NCBI GenBank assembly: GCA_964389285.1 | Contig: CAYMCZ010000004.1 | Span: forward strand, 1 to 64,000 | Direction: 5' to 3' | From: Alectryocaccobium sp964389285 | GTDB taxonomy: Bacteria; Bacillota; Clostridia; Lachnospirales; Lachnospiraceae | Length of the DNA stretch: 64,000 bases | In this document: one piece after another, positions 1 to 7,870 of the stretch | Layout of the letters: each line of letters begins with the position of its first letter | Numbering within the stretch: the stretch's first letter is position 1 | Made by a program: the position numbers and the translations under genes | The notes under the pieces: model-generated | Told to the model about the DNA's origin: nothing | Seen by the model: the letters and a program-made list of their open reading frames with translations, nothing else | Database searches by the model: none

Positions 1-75
1 AACTTGTACGGCAAGTTCCAACTCAAAATCGGCTGTTTAGCCGATTTACTCTTTAGGGACTGCCGTCCCTAACAC
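1..75. other. oriT: Candidate origin of transfer: three consecutive hairpins upstream of mobC and relaxase
   Basis: Three perfect inverted repeats follow one another: AACTTG/CAAGTT (1-6 with 12-17), AAATCGGCT/AGCCGATTT (26-34 with 39-47) and TAGGGAC/GTCCCTA (54-60 with 65-71). Relaxase recognition sites normally sit just upstream of mob genes and carry such inverted repeats next to the nick. The position, immediately before a MobC-like and a relaxase gene, is the main argument. The nick site cannot be assigned by eye, and the hairpins could instead be attenuator-like leader structures. Confidence 0.5.
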
Positions 76-101
76 CCTATTTTGAAAGGACTGATAAATC
101 T

Positions 102-533
102 ATGAACAAAAACACAAAAGAGAAATTTGCCCGAATAGAGATTCGGGTAAATCAAAAAGATAAAGACAAAATCAAACAACTTGCCGAAAAATGCAATTTA
201 TCTGTTAGTGAATATCTGGTGCAAAGGGCGTTGGGATATGAACCGAAAACGGTTCTTCCCGATGTCTTTTTTGATTTCTACAACAAATTATGCCAGCTTT
301 GCAACACAGCGGGATTTACGCACAAAACAGAAAGCAAACTGCTTTCGCTGATAGATGAAATTTATTCGGCGCTTTTACTGCCCAAAAAAGAAACCGTAAA
401 ACAAATTAAGAACGGAATTGAGGGTAAATCATCGGGGTCCCCGCAAAGCCTGCTTTGTGGGGAAAAGGAACATCCACGAAGTGATGAGCCTTTCGGCATT
501 TATGGCGAAAGCGATAAACGGAGTGTGATGTGA
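102..533 (+). CDS. MobC-like ribbon-helix-helix relaxosome accessory protein
   Basis: A 143-residue basic protein. Its N-terminal 50 residues (ARIEIRVNQKDKDKIKQLAE, then NLSVSEYLVQRAL) have the beta-strand/helix/helix pattern of ribbon-helix-helix DNA-binding proteins seen in MobC and other relaxosome accessory proteins. In that family the protein binds oriT beside the nick and helps the relaxase open the DNA. The stop lies one base before the GTG start of the relaxase, so the two are translationally coupled. A GAAAGGA ribosome-binding site precedes the ATG, with somewhat long spacing. The C-terminal third is low-complexity and uninformative. The functional call rests on fold pattern plus position. 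Confidence 0.75.
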   Translation: MNKNTKEKFARIEIRVNQKDKDKIKQLAEKCNLSVSEYLVQRALGYEPKTVLPDVFFDFYNKLCQLCNTAGFTHKTESKLLSLIDEIYSALLLPKKETVKQIKNGIEGKSSGSPQSLLCGEKEHPRSDEPFGIYGESDKRSVM

Positions 534-534
534 C

Positions 535-1902
535 GTGGCTACCACAGGATTCTGGCCTGTCAAAAACAGGCTGAAAGAAGTAATCGACTATGCCCGTAAC
601 CCTGACAAAACCACTGATAAAAAGTTCTTAGATGAGGATTTATATGCAGCACTCCGTTATGTTGAGGATGATAAAAAGACAGATCAAACGATATATGTTT
701 CAGGTATCAACTGTCCGAAACAAAGAGCATACGAATATATGATGGCTACTAAGCGTCGTTATGGCAAACTCGGCGGGAATGTTGCCTATCACGGTTATCA
801 GAGTTTTGTAAGCGGCGAGGTTACGCCCGAAGAAGCACATCAAATTGGACTGGAAACTGCAAGGCGTATGTGGGGCAAGGATTATGAGATAGTAGTCACC
901 ACCCATCTAAACACAGATAATCTTCACAATCATATTGTGGTTAATTCTGTATCTTTTCGCACCGGTCGGAAATTTGAGAACCATATTTCAGACCATTACA
1001 AGCTGAGAGAGATTTCCGACGCAGTTTGCTTGGAACGAGGGAAAAGCGTATTGCCCCCGAGCAAATTCACAGGTAATCGAAAGAAAGACTATTGGATACA
1101 CAAAAGCGGCGGTTTCACTCACCGGGATATTTTAAAACGGGATATTGATGAAGCAATTTCAAATACAACCAATTGGAAAACATTCGGTTTATACCTGAAA
1201 AATCTCGGCTACTCTTACGCCCGAAACAGCGATTACCACCATCCCTCCATTATTGCTCCCGGTTGGAAACGCTCTGTCCGTCTTGATTCTTTGGGTGAGC
1301 AATATACGCAGGAGAAAATACGGCAGAGACTGATTGATAATCAGAAAAATATTACTCTTTACGCAATTCGTATTCCAAAACGATATGCACCGCTGTTACA
1401 GCTTGAATACGAATTTAAAAAAGCACAGCGTATGGACGGGATACAGCTTGCGTTTGCATTGATTATTGAGCTTTGGAAGCTGATTACAGGCAACAATATA
1501 GAGCCGTCATCCCCAAAGCCTCTATCCCCGGCACTACGGCAGGAAGTCAGAAAATTAGATCAAACCTTAAAGGAATACAAGCTTCTTTGTGAGAATCAAA
1601 TTGATTCCGCACAGGAGCTTGTTTCATTTATCGAGAAAAAATCTACGGATATTTCTGCGTTGGAATCAGAGCGGCAGAAAATTTATAACCGTATCCGCCG
1701 CCCAAAATCGGAAGAAGAAAAAGAACAGAACAAAACAGCGGCAAAAAAAATCTCTGCAAAGTTAAAACCTTTGCGTGAAAATCTCAAAACCGCACAATCC
1801 ATCACCGAGCGGTATCCTCATATCTTGAAATTGCTTGAAACCGAGCGTGCTATGGAAATACAAGTAAAAACCAAAAATAGAGAAAGGAATTATGAACGAT
1901 GA
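535..1902 (+). CDS. Relaxase / mobilization nuclease (MobA/VirD2-type)
   Basis: A 455-residue relaxase that would nick oriT and pilot the transferred strand. Its opening, TTGFWPVKNRLKEVIDYA, is typical of relaxases from clostridial conjugative and mobilizable transposons. The metal-binding triad is visible as H124, H131 and H133 (HLNTDNLHNHIVVN), preceded by the YHGYQSF segment around residues 85-92. The C-terminal part, roughly 340-440, is highly charged and probably coiled coil. It starts at GTG directly after mobC and ends overlapping the ParB-like gene by four bases (ATGA), so the mob genes form one operon. Length is normal for the family and no frameshift is seen. Confidence 0.93.
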   Translation: MATTGFWPVKNRLKEVIDYARNPDKTTDKKFLDEDLYAALRYVEDDKKTDQTIYVSGINCPKQRAYEYMMATKRRYGKLGGNVAYHGYQSFVSGEVTPEEAHQIGLETARRMWGKDYEIVVTTHLNTDNLHNHIVVNSVSFRTGRKFENHISDHYKLREISDAVCLERGKSVLPPSKFTGNRKKDYWIHKSGGFTHRDILKRDIDEAISNTTNWKTFGLYLKNLGYSYARNSDYHHPSIIAPGWKRSVRLDSLGEQYTQEKIRQRLIDNQKNITLYAIRIPKRYAPLLQLEYEFKKAQRMDGIQLAFALIIELWKLITGNNIEPSSPKPLSPALRQEVRKLDQTLKEYKLLCENQIDSAQELVSFIEKKSTDISALESERQKIYNRIRRPKSEEEKEQNKTAAKKISAKLKPLRENLKTAQSITERYPHILKLLETERAMEIQVKTKNRERNYER

Positions 1903-2756
1903 AAAACACACCGAAAAATATTGCAATAGAAAAACTATTCCCCTTTGAGGGACATCCTTTTAAGGTTCAGGACAACGAAGAAATGAACGCGTTGATCGAG
2001 AGTATTCAGGAGCAAGGTATTTTATCTCCGTTAATTGTCCGGCCAAAAAAAAACACCGAAGATGAATATGAAATTGTATCGGGACACAGACGGTTTCGTG
2101 CAGCAGTTAAGGCAGAGATAAAAGAAGTCCCTGCCTTAATTGTTCCCCTTGATCGTGACACCGCTGCCATCGCAGTGGTAGACAGCAATCTGCACCGAGA
2201 GCATATTTTACCATCGGAAAAAGCCTTCGCTTACAAGCTGAAAATGGAAGCATTATCTCGACAAGGCAAACGCTCTGACCTGACTTCCGACCAAGTTGGT
2301 CGGAAGTTAGAAACCGCTGAAATCATAGGACAACAAGCAGATGAAAGTAAAAATCAAGTTCGTCGCTATATTCGTCTTACTAATCTTATCCCACCTATTT
2401 TGGATATGGTTGATGAAAAGCGGATTGCTTTCACTCCTGCTGTCGAGCTATCCTATCTACTCCCCGAAGAACAGATAATGTTGGTGTCCGAAATGGAATA
2501 CAGCGATTGTACGCCTAATTTATCTCAGGCACAGCGTTTAAAGGCTCTCAGTATACAGGGATTGTTCACGAAAGAACAGTTGTCCGCCATTATGAGCGAA
2601 GAAAAAGCCAATCAGATAGAGCGTGTGAAAATTCCAGCCCACCGTATTCGTAAATATTTTCCGAAAGACTACACTATTACTCAAATGGAAGAAACTATTG
2701 TAAAACTCTGTGAAGCCTACCACCGAAAACGGCTGCGGGACAAAAATTCGAGATAA
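1899..2756 (+). CDS. ParB/RepB/Spo0J-family DNA-binding protein of the mobile element
   Basis: A 285-residue protein with the ParB N-terminal domain. A segment beginning IAIEKLFPFEGHPF and the SGHRRFRA motif (about residues 61-68), which in ParB proteins belongs to the CTP-binding site, are both clear. A central helix-turn-helix region lies around 139-165 (AEIIGQQADESKNQVRRY). No ParA partner is present nearby. Orphan ParB-like proteins of this type are common cargo of clostridial conjugative and mobilizable elements, where they may act in maintenance or regulation; their exact role is not established. Translation is coupled to the relaxase by an ATGA overlap. Confidence 0.88.
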   Translation: MKNTPKNIAIEKLFPFEGHPFKVQDNEEMNALIESIQEQGILSPLIVRPKKNTEDEYEIVSGHRRFRAAVKAEIKEVPALIVPLDRDTAAIAVVDSNLHREHILPSEKAFAYKLKMEALSRQGKRSDLTSDQVGRKLETAEIIGQQADESKNQVRRYIRLTNLIPPILDMVDEKRIAFTPAVELSYLLPEEQIMLVSEMEYSDCTPNLSQAQRLKALSIQGLFTKEQLSAIMSEEKANQIERVKIPAHRIRKYFPKDYTITQMEETIVKLCEAYHRKRLRDKNSR

Positions 2757-2767
2757 GGAGGATTTTT

Positions 2768-3007
2768 ATGACTAAAAAAATAGATATTCATTCTAATAAT
2801 GAGACTGCCTGCATTACAGATTACTTTATTCCCTGTAAAAATGGAAAAATCTTAAATTATGAAGACACTTGCAAATTTGGCGAAAGTACTTTCAAAACCA
2901 AAATTGGAGGTACAATTTACGAAGTATCTACTCATTTTAATCCAAAGGGAACACAAAGCGTAATGGAGCAATTCAAAAAATTGATTCTTTCTGAGAATTT
3001 AATTTAA
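2768..3007 (+). CDS. TnpW-like small transposon-encoded protein
   Basis: A 79-residue protein behind a good AAGGAGG ribosome-binding site, eleven bases after the ParB-like gene. The C-terminal half (IGGTIYEVSTHFNP, then a helical segment ending near KLILSENL) matches the pattern I associate with TnpW proteins of Tn4451-type elements: a short beta region of the form TxYxVxxxF followed by a helix. Function of TnpW is not known. The N-terminal half with two cysteines looks unrelated to that pattern. Assignment rests on this weak motif and on its position just before the serine recombinase. Confidence 0.6.
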   Translation: MTKKIDIHSNNETACITDYFIPCKNGKILNYEDTCKFGESTFKTKIGGTIYEVSTHFNPKGTQSVMEQFKKLILSENLI

Positions 3008-3027
3008 CCACACAATAGAAAAAAGAT

Positions 3028-3070
3028 AACCGAACACTGTAAAATAATAATGCCTTTGCAGTGTCCGGTT
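3028..3070. promoter_or_regulatory. Inverted repeat upstream of the serine recombinase
   Basis: AACCGAACACTG at 3028-3039 pairs with CAGTGTCCGGTT at 3059-3070 with a single mismatch across 12 positions, leaving a 19-base loop. It ends just before the recombinase ribosome-binding site (AAAGGAG). It could be a transcription attenuator, an operator, or a recombinase-related structure. No uridine run follows, so it is not a standard terminator. Confidence 0.45.
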
Positions 3071-3091
3071 GTCGGAAAGGAGAAAAATATT

Positions 3092-4822
3092 ATGACAACT
3101 AAAAATAAAAACAAGGGACAAATTGCAAATCCTGATGAATTGATCACCGCCCTATATTGTCGTTTATCTGTTGAGGATATGAAAGATCATGACAAAAAGA
3201 AAGGCGAGGTTGATGAATCAAATTCAATTACGAATCAAAAACAGATTTTACTTGATTATGCCAAAAAACACAGTTACAAGAATACCATGTTCTTCGTGGA
3301 TGATGGGATTTCGGGAACTCGATTTGATCGAGAAGCTTTTCAGCGTATGCAGAGAATGGCTGAAAACGGAGAAATCAGCAGAATCATCGTGAAAGATTTA
3401 TCTCGCTTTGGTCGTGAACAGGTCGAAGCCGGCAGACTGACACAAATCGTTTATCCTTCACTTGGCATTACCTTTATCTCCATTCAGGAGAATGTCAACA
3501 GCACTACAGGTGAAGGGATGGAAATGCTGCCGTTTTACAATATTTTTAACGAATGGTATGCAGCTCAGACAAGTAAGAAAATTCGTGCTGTATGGCAGTC
3601 CAAAGCAGATAACGGAAAGCGTGTTTCATCATCTGTTCCTTTTGGATATGTGAAAGATCCTGAAAATCGGGAGAAGTGGTTAATTGATGAACCTGCCGCA
3701 CAAATTGTGCGTAAAATATTTGCTTTAGCGCTTGGCGGAAGAGGACCGTCACAAATCGCAAGACAGTTGGAAAAAGAAAATATTTTAATTCCATCTGCTT
3801 ATTATGAATCTGTCTGTAGAAAACACTCTCAAAAGATACCGCTAAATCCATGTGCGTGGGATCAGAAAACTATAGTACACATTCTTGAAAATAGACAATA
3901 TACGGGATGTGCGGTAAATTTCAAATCTACTACTGTCAGTTACAAGGTTCACAAGGTCATTTATAACCCTATCGAAGAACAGCAGATTATTCCTAATATG
4001 CAGGAACCGATTATCCCGGAGGAGGATTGGCTAAGGGTACAAGAGCTTCGCAAAAATAAACGCCGTCCTACTGCGACAGGACGGCAAAGTCTATTTTCAG
4101 GTCTTGTTTTTTGTCCTGATTGTGGTGCGAAACTTTATTTTTGCTCTGCTAAAAGTTTGAATACAAATCAAGAATTTTATTGTTGCTCCAACTATAGGTC
4201 CGGCAGAGGGACTTGTAAAGTTCACTATATCCGAAATGTAGTACTTGAAAAAATTGTAATGGAAGCTATCAGCGACTTCGCTGATTTTGTTCGCTGTCAT
4301 GAACCTGTCTTTCTTTATATGATGGCAATGAAAAACAAGGCGATTCGTAAAGCTGAATTTAAAAAAATGCAGGAAACGGTTGAGTACGGCAAGCGAAGAC
4401 TTGAAGAATTGGAACGCTTGATGGATAAGCTTTACGAGGATAATACTTTTGGAAGATTGTCAGATGATGTTTACGAAAGACGAGTTTCAAAATATGAAAA
4501 AGAACAAAAAGAACTTGCAATTACTGTATCCGATGCGCAAGCGGTTTTAGACAAAGCCGAACAAAAAAGTCTCGACTTGAGATTACTGCTCCGTACCTTT
4601 CGTGAAATGACGGATATTAAGGAACTAACACCCACTCTGGTCAATTCTCTAATTGAGCGCATTGAGGTCCACAACAACGATAAATCAAGCGGTCATTGTT
4701 ATGTAAAAGTGGATATTTACTTTACAGCGGTCGGAATGTTTAAAATTCCAACCGAAGATGAAATCATTATAATGATGGAAGAAATCCGTAAAAATCCACA
4801 CGAATATCGTTTTGCAGCATAA
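3092..4822 (+). CDS. Large serine recombinase (TnpX/TndX-like integrase)
   Basis: A 576-residue large serine recombinase that would excise and integrate the element. The N-terminal resolvase domain has the catalytic serine at S26 (YCRLSVEDM), then DDGISGTRFDR and KDLSRFGRE with the conserved arginines. The recombinase domain occupies about 180-290, followed by a zinc ribbon (CPDCGAKLYF, then CCSNY and a later cysteine) and a long coiled coil around 420-480, as in TnpX and TndX. I chose the ATG at 3092 because AAAGGAG lies nine bases upstream; an upstream in-frame ATG at 3050 sits inside the inverted repeat and has no such site. The gene is the last of the element and appears intact. Confidence 0.95.
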   Translation: MTTKNKNKGQIANPDELITALYCRLSVEDMKDHDKKKGEVDESNSITNQKQILLDYAKKHSYKNTMFFVDDGISGTRFDREAFQRMQRMAENGEISRIIVKDLSRFGREQVEAGRLTQIVYPSLGITFISIQENVNSTTGEGMEMLPFYNIFNEWYAAQTSKKIRAVWQSKADNGKRVSSSVPFGYVKDPENREKWLIDEPAAQIVRKIFALALGGRGPSQIARQLEKENILIPSAYYESVCRKHSQKIPLNPCAWDQKTIVHILENRQYTGCAVNFKSTTVSYKVHKVIYNPIEEQQIIPNMQEPIIPEEDWLRVQELRKNKRRPTATGRQSLFSGLVFCPDCGAKLYFCSAKSLNTNQEFYCCSNYRSGRGTCKVHYIRNVVLEKIVMEAISDFADFVRCHEPVFLYMMAMKNKAIRKAEFKKMQETVEYGKRRLEELERLMDKLYEDNTFGRLSDDVYERRVSKYEKEQKELAITVSDAQAVLDKAEQKSLDLRLLLRTFREMTDIKELTPTLVNSLIERIEVHNNDKSSGHCYVKVDIYFTAVGMFKIPTEDEIIIMMEEIRKNPHEYRFAA

Positions 4823-4830
4823 TAAAGAAA

Positions 4831-4858
4831 CGGTGCAACCTCTTTAGAGATTGCACCG
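4831..4858. terminator. Hairpin after the recombinase, possible bidirectional terminator
   Basis: CGGTGCAA (4831-4838) pairs perfectly with TTGCACCG (4851-4858), and the loop can form a further short stem (TCT/AGA). It lies between the convergent recombinase and mecA genes. No clear T-run follows on either strand, so it may be an intrinsic terminator of modest strength or part of the element end. Confidence 0.55.
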
Positions 4859-4923
4859 AACCTTACATAGAAAATACTTCCTTATGGGACTTGCCCAAAC
4901 CGGCCCCCTTTAAATTTCGCTTA

Positions 4924-5718
4924 TCACAGTGTCCGCAGTGCCTGCAGGGCGTTTGCGGAAAGAATACAGCAGTCGTGTTCTTTGAGATATACTTCCGTAA
5001 TATCCGAGATTTCTTCGGGTATGCCGTATTCCACCAGGATGTTGCACAGTCGGTTGAAATCTTCGGCTGAAGCTCCCGTGCTGTGAATGATCAGGATGTA
5101 AGCGTGATCTTCGTATTTGTAAAGAGAATTGACGCATTCCTCGGGCACGGATACGATTTGAGCCGCTTTGATACATTCGTCAAGGCTTTCGAAACGATAG
5201 GCCTGAATGACGTTAGGAGTATCGGAAGCGGATTTTTCTTTTTCTTTGGCAGCAAGCCCGAAAAGCTGTGACAGCGCTTCGGGAAGCGAAGGCGCGTTGC
5301 TTTTGCCCAGGGTCTGACCGTCTTTTTCCACGGTGATGCTTACGCTGTCCGGCTCGCCTATTTTTTTAAGCAGGTTGAGCAGGGAATCGGCCGCCGTGGG
5401 AACCCTCTCCTGCCCGCCCGACGGCGGAGCCTGCGAAAATCTTGAAAAGCGGGAATCCAGCTCTTCCGCGTTGGTAACCTTTGTAATTATAAGCGTAAGG
5501 AAATCGGAGGAGGGAATAGCCTCCACCATAATGGGAGCGGTCGTGAAATCGAAATCCAGCTCACGCCGCGCTTTCTGCATCATATCAAAAAAGAGCCCTC
5601 GGGCTTTATCGGAGCCGTAGGCAAGCTCGCTTATTTTAATGTTTCTTGTATTCAGATCATCAAGAGAAAGGATGCACTTTATCTGATTATCGTTTATCTT
5701 TTCCATTTTCATAAACAT
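4924..5718 (-). CDS. mecA: Adaptor protein MecA
   Basis: A roughly 264-residue member of the MecA (negative regulator of genetic competence) family. The N-terminal substrate-binding segment MEKINDNQIKCILSLDDL is characteristic. A low-complexity linker around 90-130 leads to the C-terminal domain that in Bacillus binds ClpC. In that family MecA delivers substrates to the ClpCP protease. Starts at 5718 (MFMKMEK) and 5712 (MKMEK) are both possible behind AAGGGAG; the upstream stretch to 5754 has no ribosome-binding site. The gene runs toward the mobile element and its TGA stop lies about 100 bp from the recombinase. The C-terminus appears complete, though it lies close to the insertion boundary. 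Confidence 0.88.
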   Translation of the reverse strand: MFMKMEKINDNQIKCILSLDDLNTRNIKISELAYGSDKARGLFFDMMQKARRELDFDFTTAPIMVEAIPSSDFLTLIITKVTNAEELDSRFSRFSQAPPSGGQERVPTAADSLLNLLKKIGEPDSVSITVEKDGQTLGKSNAPSLPEALSQLFGLAAKEKEKSASDTPNVIQAYRFESLDECIKAAQIVSVPEECVNSLYKYEDHAYILIIHSTGASAEDFNRLCNILVEYGIPEEISDITEVYLKEHDCCILSANALQALRTL

Positions 5719-5798
5719 CAGTCTCCCTTCCAGTGTTTTGCAAGTATATAACAAAAGAGAGGATATTGCAAGAAGCCTTTTGCGTGCAAGAATTTTTC

Positions 5799-5827
5799 TT
5801 GCCTAATAAAACCGCGTGTGCTATAAT
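5799..5827 (+). promoter_or_regulatory. Sigma-A type promoter for tig
   Basis: TTGCCT (5799-5804) and TATAAT (5822-5827) are separated by exactly 17 bp, and TG one base before the -10 makes it an extended -10 promoter. It sits about 80 bp upstream of the trigger factor start, in the gap between divergent mecA and tig. Confidence 0.75.
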
Positions 5828-5905
5828 CTCAAAATGATTGCATAGTGGAAAGGTATACATACACGGAAAAGGTCCGGATTTGTATATAAAATTTAGGAGG
5901 AAATA

Positions 5906-7192
5906 ATGAGCGTTCAGGTTGAAAAGTTAGAAAAAAACACGGCGAAAATGACCGTAGAACTGCCGGTCGAGCTGTTTTTGGAGGCCATCGACAAGGCTTA
6001 TCTTAAACAGAAAAAGAACATTTCGGTTCCGGGCTTCCGTAAAGGAAAAGTGCCGAAACAGATCGTGGAGAAAATGTACGGCGAAGGCGTATTTTACGAA
6101 GAGGCGGCGGATATTCTTCTTATGAGCGAATACCCGAAGGCGGCACAGGAAAGCGGCCTTACGATCCTTACGAGACCTGACGTGGAGATAACACAGATAG
6201 GCAAAGACAAGCCGTTTATTTTTACCGCGGTTGTAGGAATATATCCGGAGGTGACTCTCGGAGAATACAAAGGTATCGAAGTTCCAAAGGTTTCCACGGA
6301 AGTAACCGATGAAGACGTTGAGCGTTTCCTGAAACGCGAGCAGGATAAAAACAGCAGGATCATCACCATAGACGATCGCAGCTCCGAAATGGGAGACACC
6401 GTTGTGCTGGATTATAAAGGCAGCGTGGACGGCGTGGAATTTGACGGAGGTTCGGCAGAGAATTATCACCTCGTGCTCGGCTCAAACAGCTTTATCCCGG
6501 GCTTTGAGGATCAGCTTACCGGACTTAACGCAAACGATGAAAAAGACGTGGTCGTTAAATTCCCGGAAGACTATCGCGCAAGCGAGCTCGCGGGAAAAGA
6601 AGCCGTTTTTGCCTGCACCATACATAAAGTACAAAGAAAAGAGCTTCCGGAACTGGATGACGAATTCGCGCAGGAAGTATCCGAGTTTGACACGCTCGAA
6701 GAATATAAAGCCGATATCGTAAAAACACTTAAGGCCGATAAAGAAAAAGAAGCCAAAAACGCAAAGATTATGGCGGCCGTTGACAAGGCGGCGCAGAACG
6801 CGACCATAGAGCTGCCGGACATCCTTATAGATGAAACCGCAACAAATATGGTAAACCGCGTTTCCGAAAGGCTCAGGACACAGGGAATGACGCTGGAGCA
6901 GTACCTGAAGCTTATGGGCACCACATACGAAAGATACAAACAGCAGATGGTGCCTCAGGCCATAACCGATCTGCGCAACCAGTTTACGCTTGAAAAGATC
7001 GCTGAAGTTGAGAATCTGAATGCCACGGAGGAGGACTTCGAGGAGCGTCTTGAGCTTATGGCTGAGGGCTACGGCACAACCGTGGAAGATGTCAAAAAGC
7101 TGATAAACGACGATATTAAAAAACAGATGATCGAAGAAATGAGACCGGACATTGCCGCCAAATTTGTAGGCGACAACGCGGTAGAAGTATAA
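5906..7192 (+). CDS. tig: Trigger factor, ribosome-associated chaperone and prolyl isomerase
   Basis: A 428-residue trigger factor, normal length. The N-terminal ribosome-binding domain has the signature GFRKGKVPK near residues 43-51. The FKBP-type isomerase domain follows at about 150-240 (GDTVVLDYKGSVDGVEFDGG), then the helical C-terminal chaperone domain. It binds nascent chains at the ribosome exit tunnel. An AGGAGG site lies six bases before the ATG. It heads the tig-clpP-clpX-lon-yihA series, an order conserved in Firmicutes, so folding and ATP-dependent proteolysis are co-located and probably co-transcribed. Confidence 0.98.
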   Translation: MSVQVEKLEKNTAKMTVELPVELFLEAIDKAYLKQKKNISVPGFRKGKVPKQIVEKMYGEGVFYEEAADILLMSEYPKAAQESGLTILTRPDVEITQIGKDKPFIFTAVVGIYPEVTLGEYKGIEVPKVSTEVTDEDVERFLKREQDKNSRIITIDDRSSEMGDTVVLDYKGSVDGVEFDGGSAENYHLVLGSNSFIPGFEDQLTGLNANDEKDVVVKFPEDYRASELAGKEAVFACTIHKVQRKELPELDDEFAQEVSEFDTLEEYKADIVKTLKADKEKEAKNAKIMAAVDKAAQNATIELPDILIDETATNMVNRVSERLRTQGMTLEQYLKLMGTTYERYKQQMVPQAITDLRNQFTLEKIAEVENLNATEEDFEERLELMAEGYGTTVEDVKKLINDDIKKQMIEEMRPDIAAKFVGDNAVEV

Positions 7193-7210
7193 TTTCAAAG
7201 GAGAACTCAA

Positions 7211-7792
7211 ATGAGTCTTGTGCCTATAGTAATAGAACAAACCGGACACGGCGAAAGAAGTTTTGATATTTATTCAAGACTTTTGAAAGATCGCATCATT
7301 TTCCTCGGAGAAGACGTAAACGATCTTACCGCATCCCTTGTGGTCGCCCAGCTTTTGTTTTTGGAAGCGGAGGATCCCAACAAAGACATCCACCTTTATA
7401 TAAACAGCCCGGGCGGCTCGGTCACGGCAGGTCTTGCCATTTACGACACAATGCAGTACATCAAATGCGACGTCTCAACTATTTGCATAGGCATGGCCGC
7501 AAGCATGGGAGCATTCCTGCTCTCGGGAGGCGCAAAAGGAAAACGCATGGCCCTTCCAAATGCCGAGATAATGATTCACCAGCCTTCGGGCGGCGCCAGA
7601 GGACAGGCTACGGAAATCAGCATTATGGCGGAGCAGATTCTTAAAATCAAGGATAAGCTCAACAGGATCCTTGCCGAAAACACCGGACAGCCGATCGAAA
7701 AGATCGCGGTCGATACCGAAAGAGACAACTACATGTCTGCCGAAGAGGCTAAAGAATACGGGATCATCGACAAGGTTATTACCAACAGGTAA
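7211..7792 (+). CDS. clpP: ATP-dependent Clp protease proteolytic subunit ClpP
   Basis: A 193-residue ClpP with the serine protease triad S98 (GMAASMGAF), H123 (MIHQPSGG) and D172 (DTERDNY) all present. It forms the tetradecameric peptidase barrel that works with ClpX, encoded next door, and with ClpC. An AAAGGAGA site precedes the ATG 18 bp after tig, so the two are co-transcribed. Sequence and length are typical, with no sign of a long propeptide. Confidence 0.98.
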   Translation: MSLVPIVIEQTGHGERSFDIYSRLLKDRIIFLGEDVNDLTASLVVAQLLFLEAEDPNKDIHLYINSPGGSVTAGLAIYDTMQYIKCDVSTICIGMAASMGAFLLSGGAKGKRMALPNAEIMIHQPSGGARGQATEISIMAEQILKIKDKLNRILAENTGQPIEKIAVDTERDNYMSAEEAKEYGIIDKVITNR

Positions 7793-7870
7793 GGAAAAAG
7801 GGGTGTATCAGATAAAGGCTCGGACCTTTGTTTGAAGCGCCCTTTTCAGATATAGAGGAGATTTATTTTT

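Larger units (their letters stand above)
1..4923 (+). mobile_element. Right-hand part of an integrative mobilizable element (Tn4451-like gene order)
   Basis: Five co-directional genes (MobC-like, relaxase, ParB-like, TnpW-like, large serine recombinase) preceded by stacked hairpins make a mobilization-plus-integration module. No type IV secretion genes are visible, so it is either mobilizable only or its conjugation genes lie before the window. The element must end between the recombinase stop at 4822 and the stop of the convergent mecA gene at 4924. The exact attachment site cannot be fixed without an empty-site sequence. Base composition looks more AT-rich than the housekeeping genes that follow. 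The outer left end is outside the window. Confidence 0.85.

Noticed and set aside
4924..5176. Truncation of mecA by the mobile element
   Set aside because: The C-terminal domain is complete as far as can be judged by eye and the gene ends at its own TGA; only a comparison with an empty site could show altered last codons.
5927..7249. Long open frames on the minus strand across tig and similar ones across lon, clpX and the polysaccharide genes
   Set aside because: They lie wholly within well-supported genes on the other strand, lack ribosome-binding sites and have no recognisable motifs.
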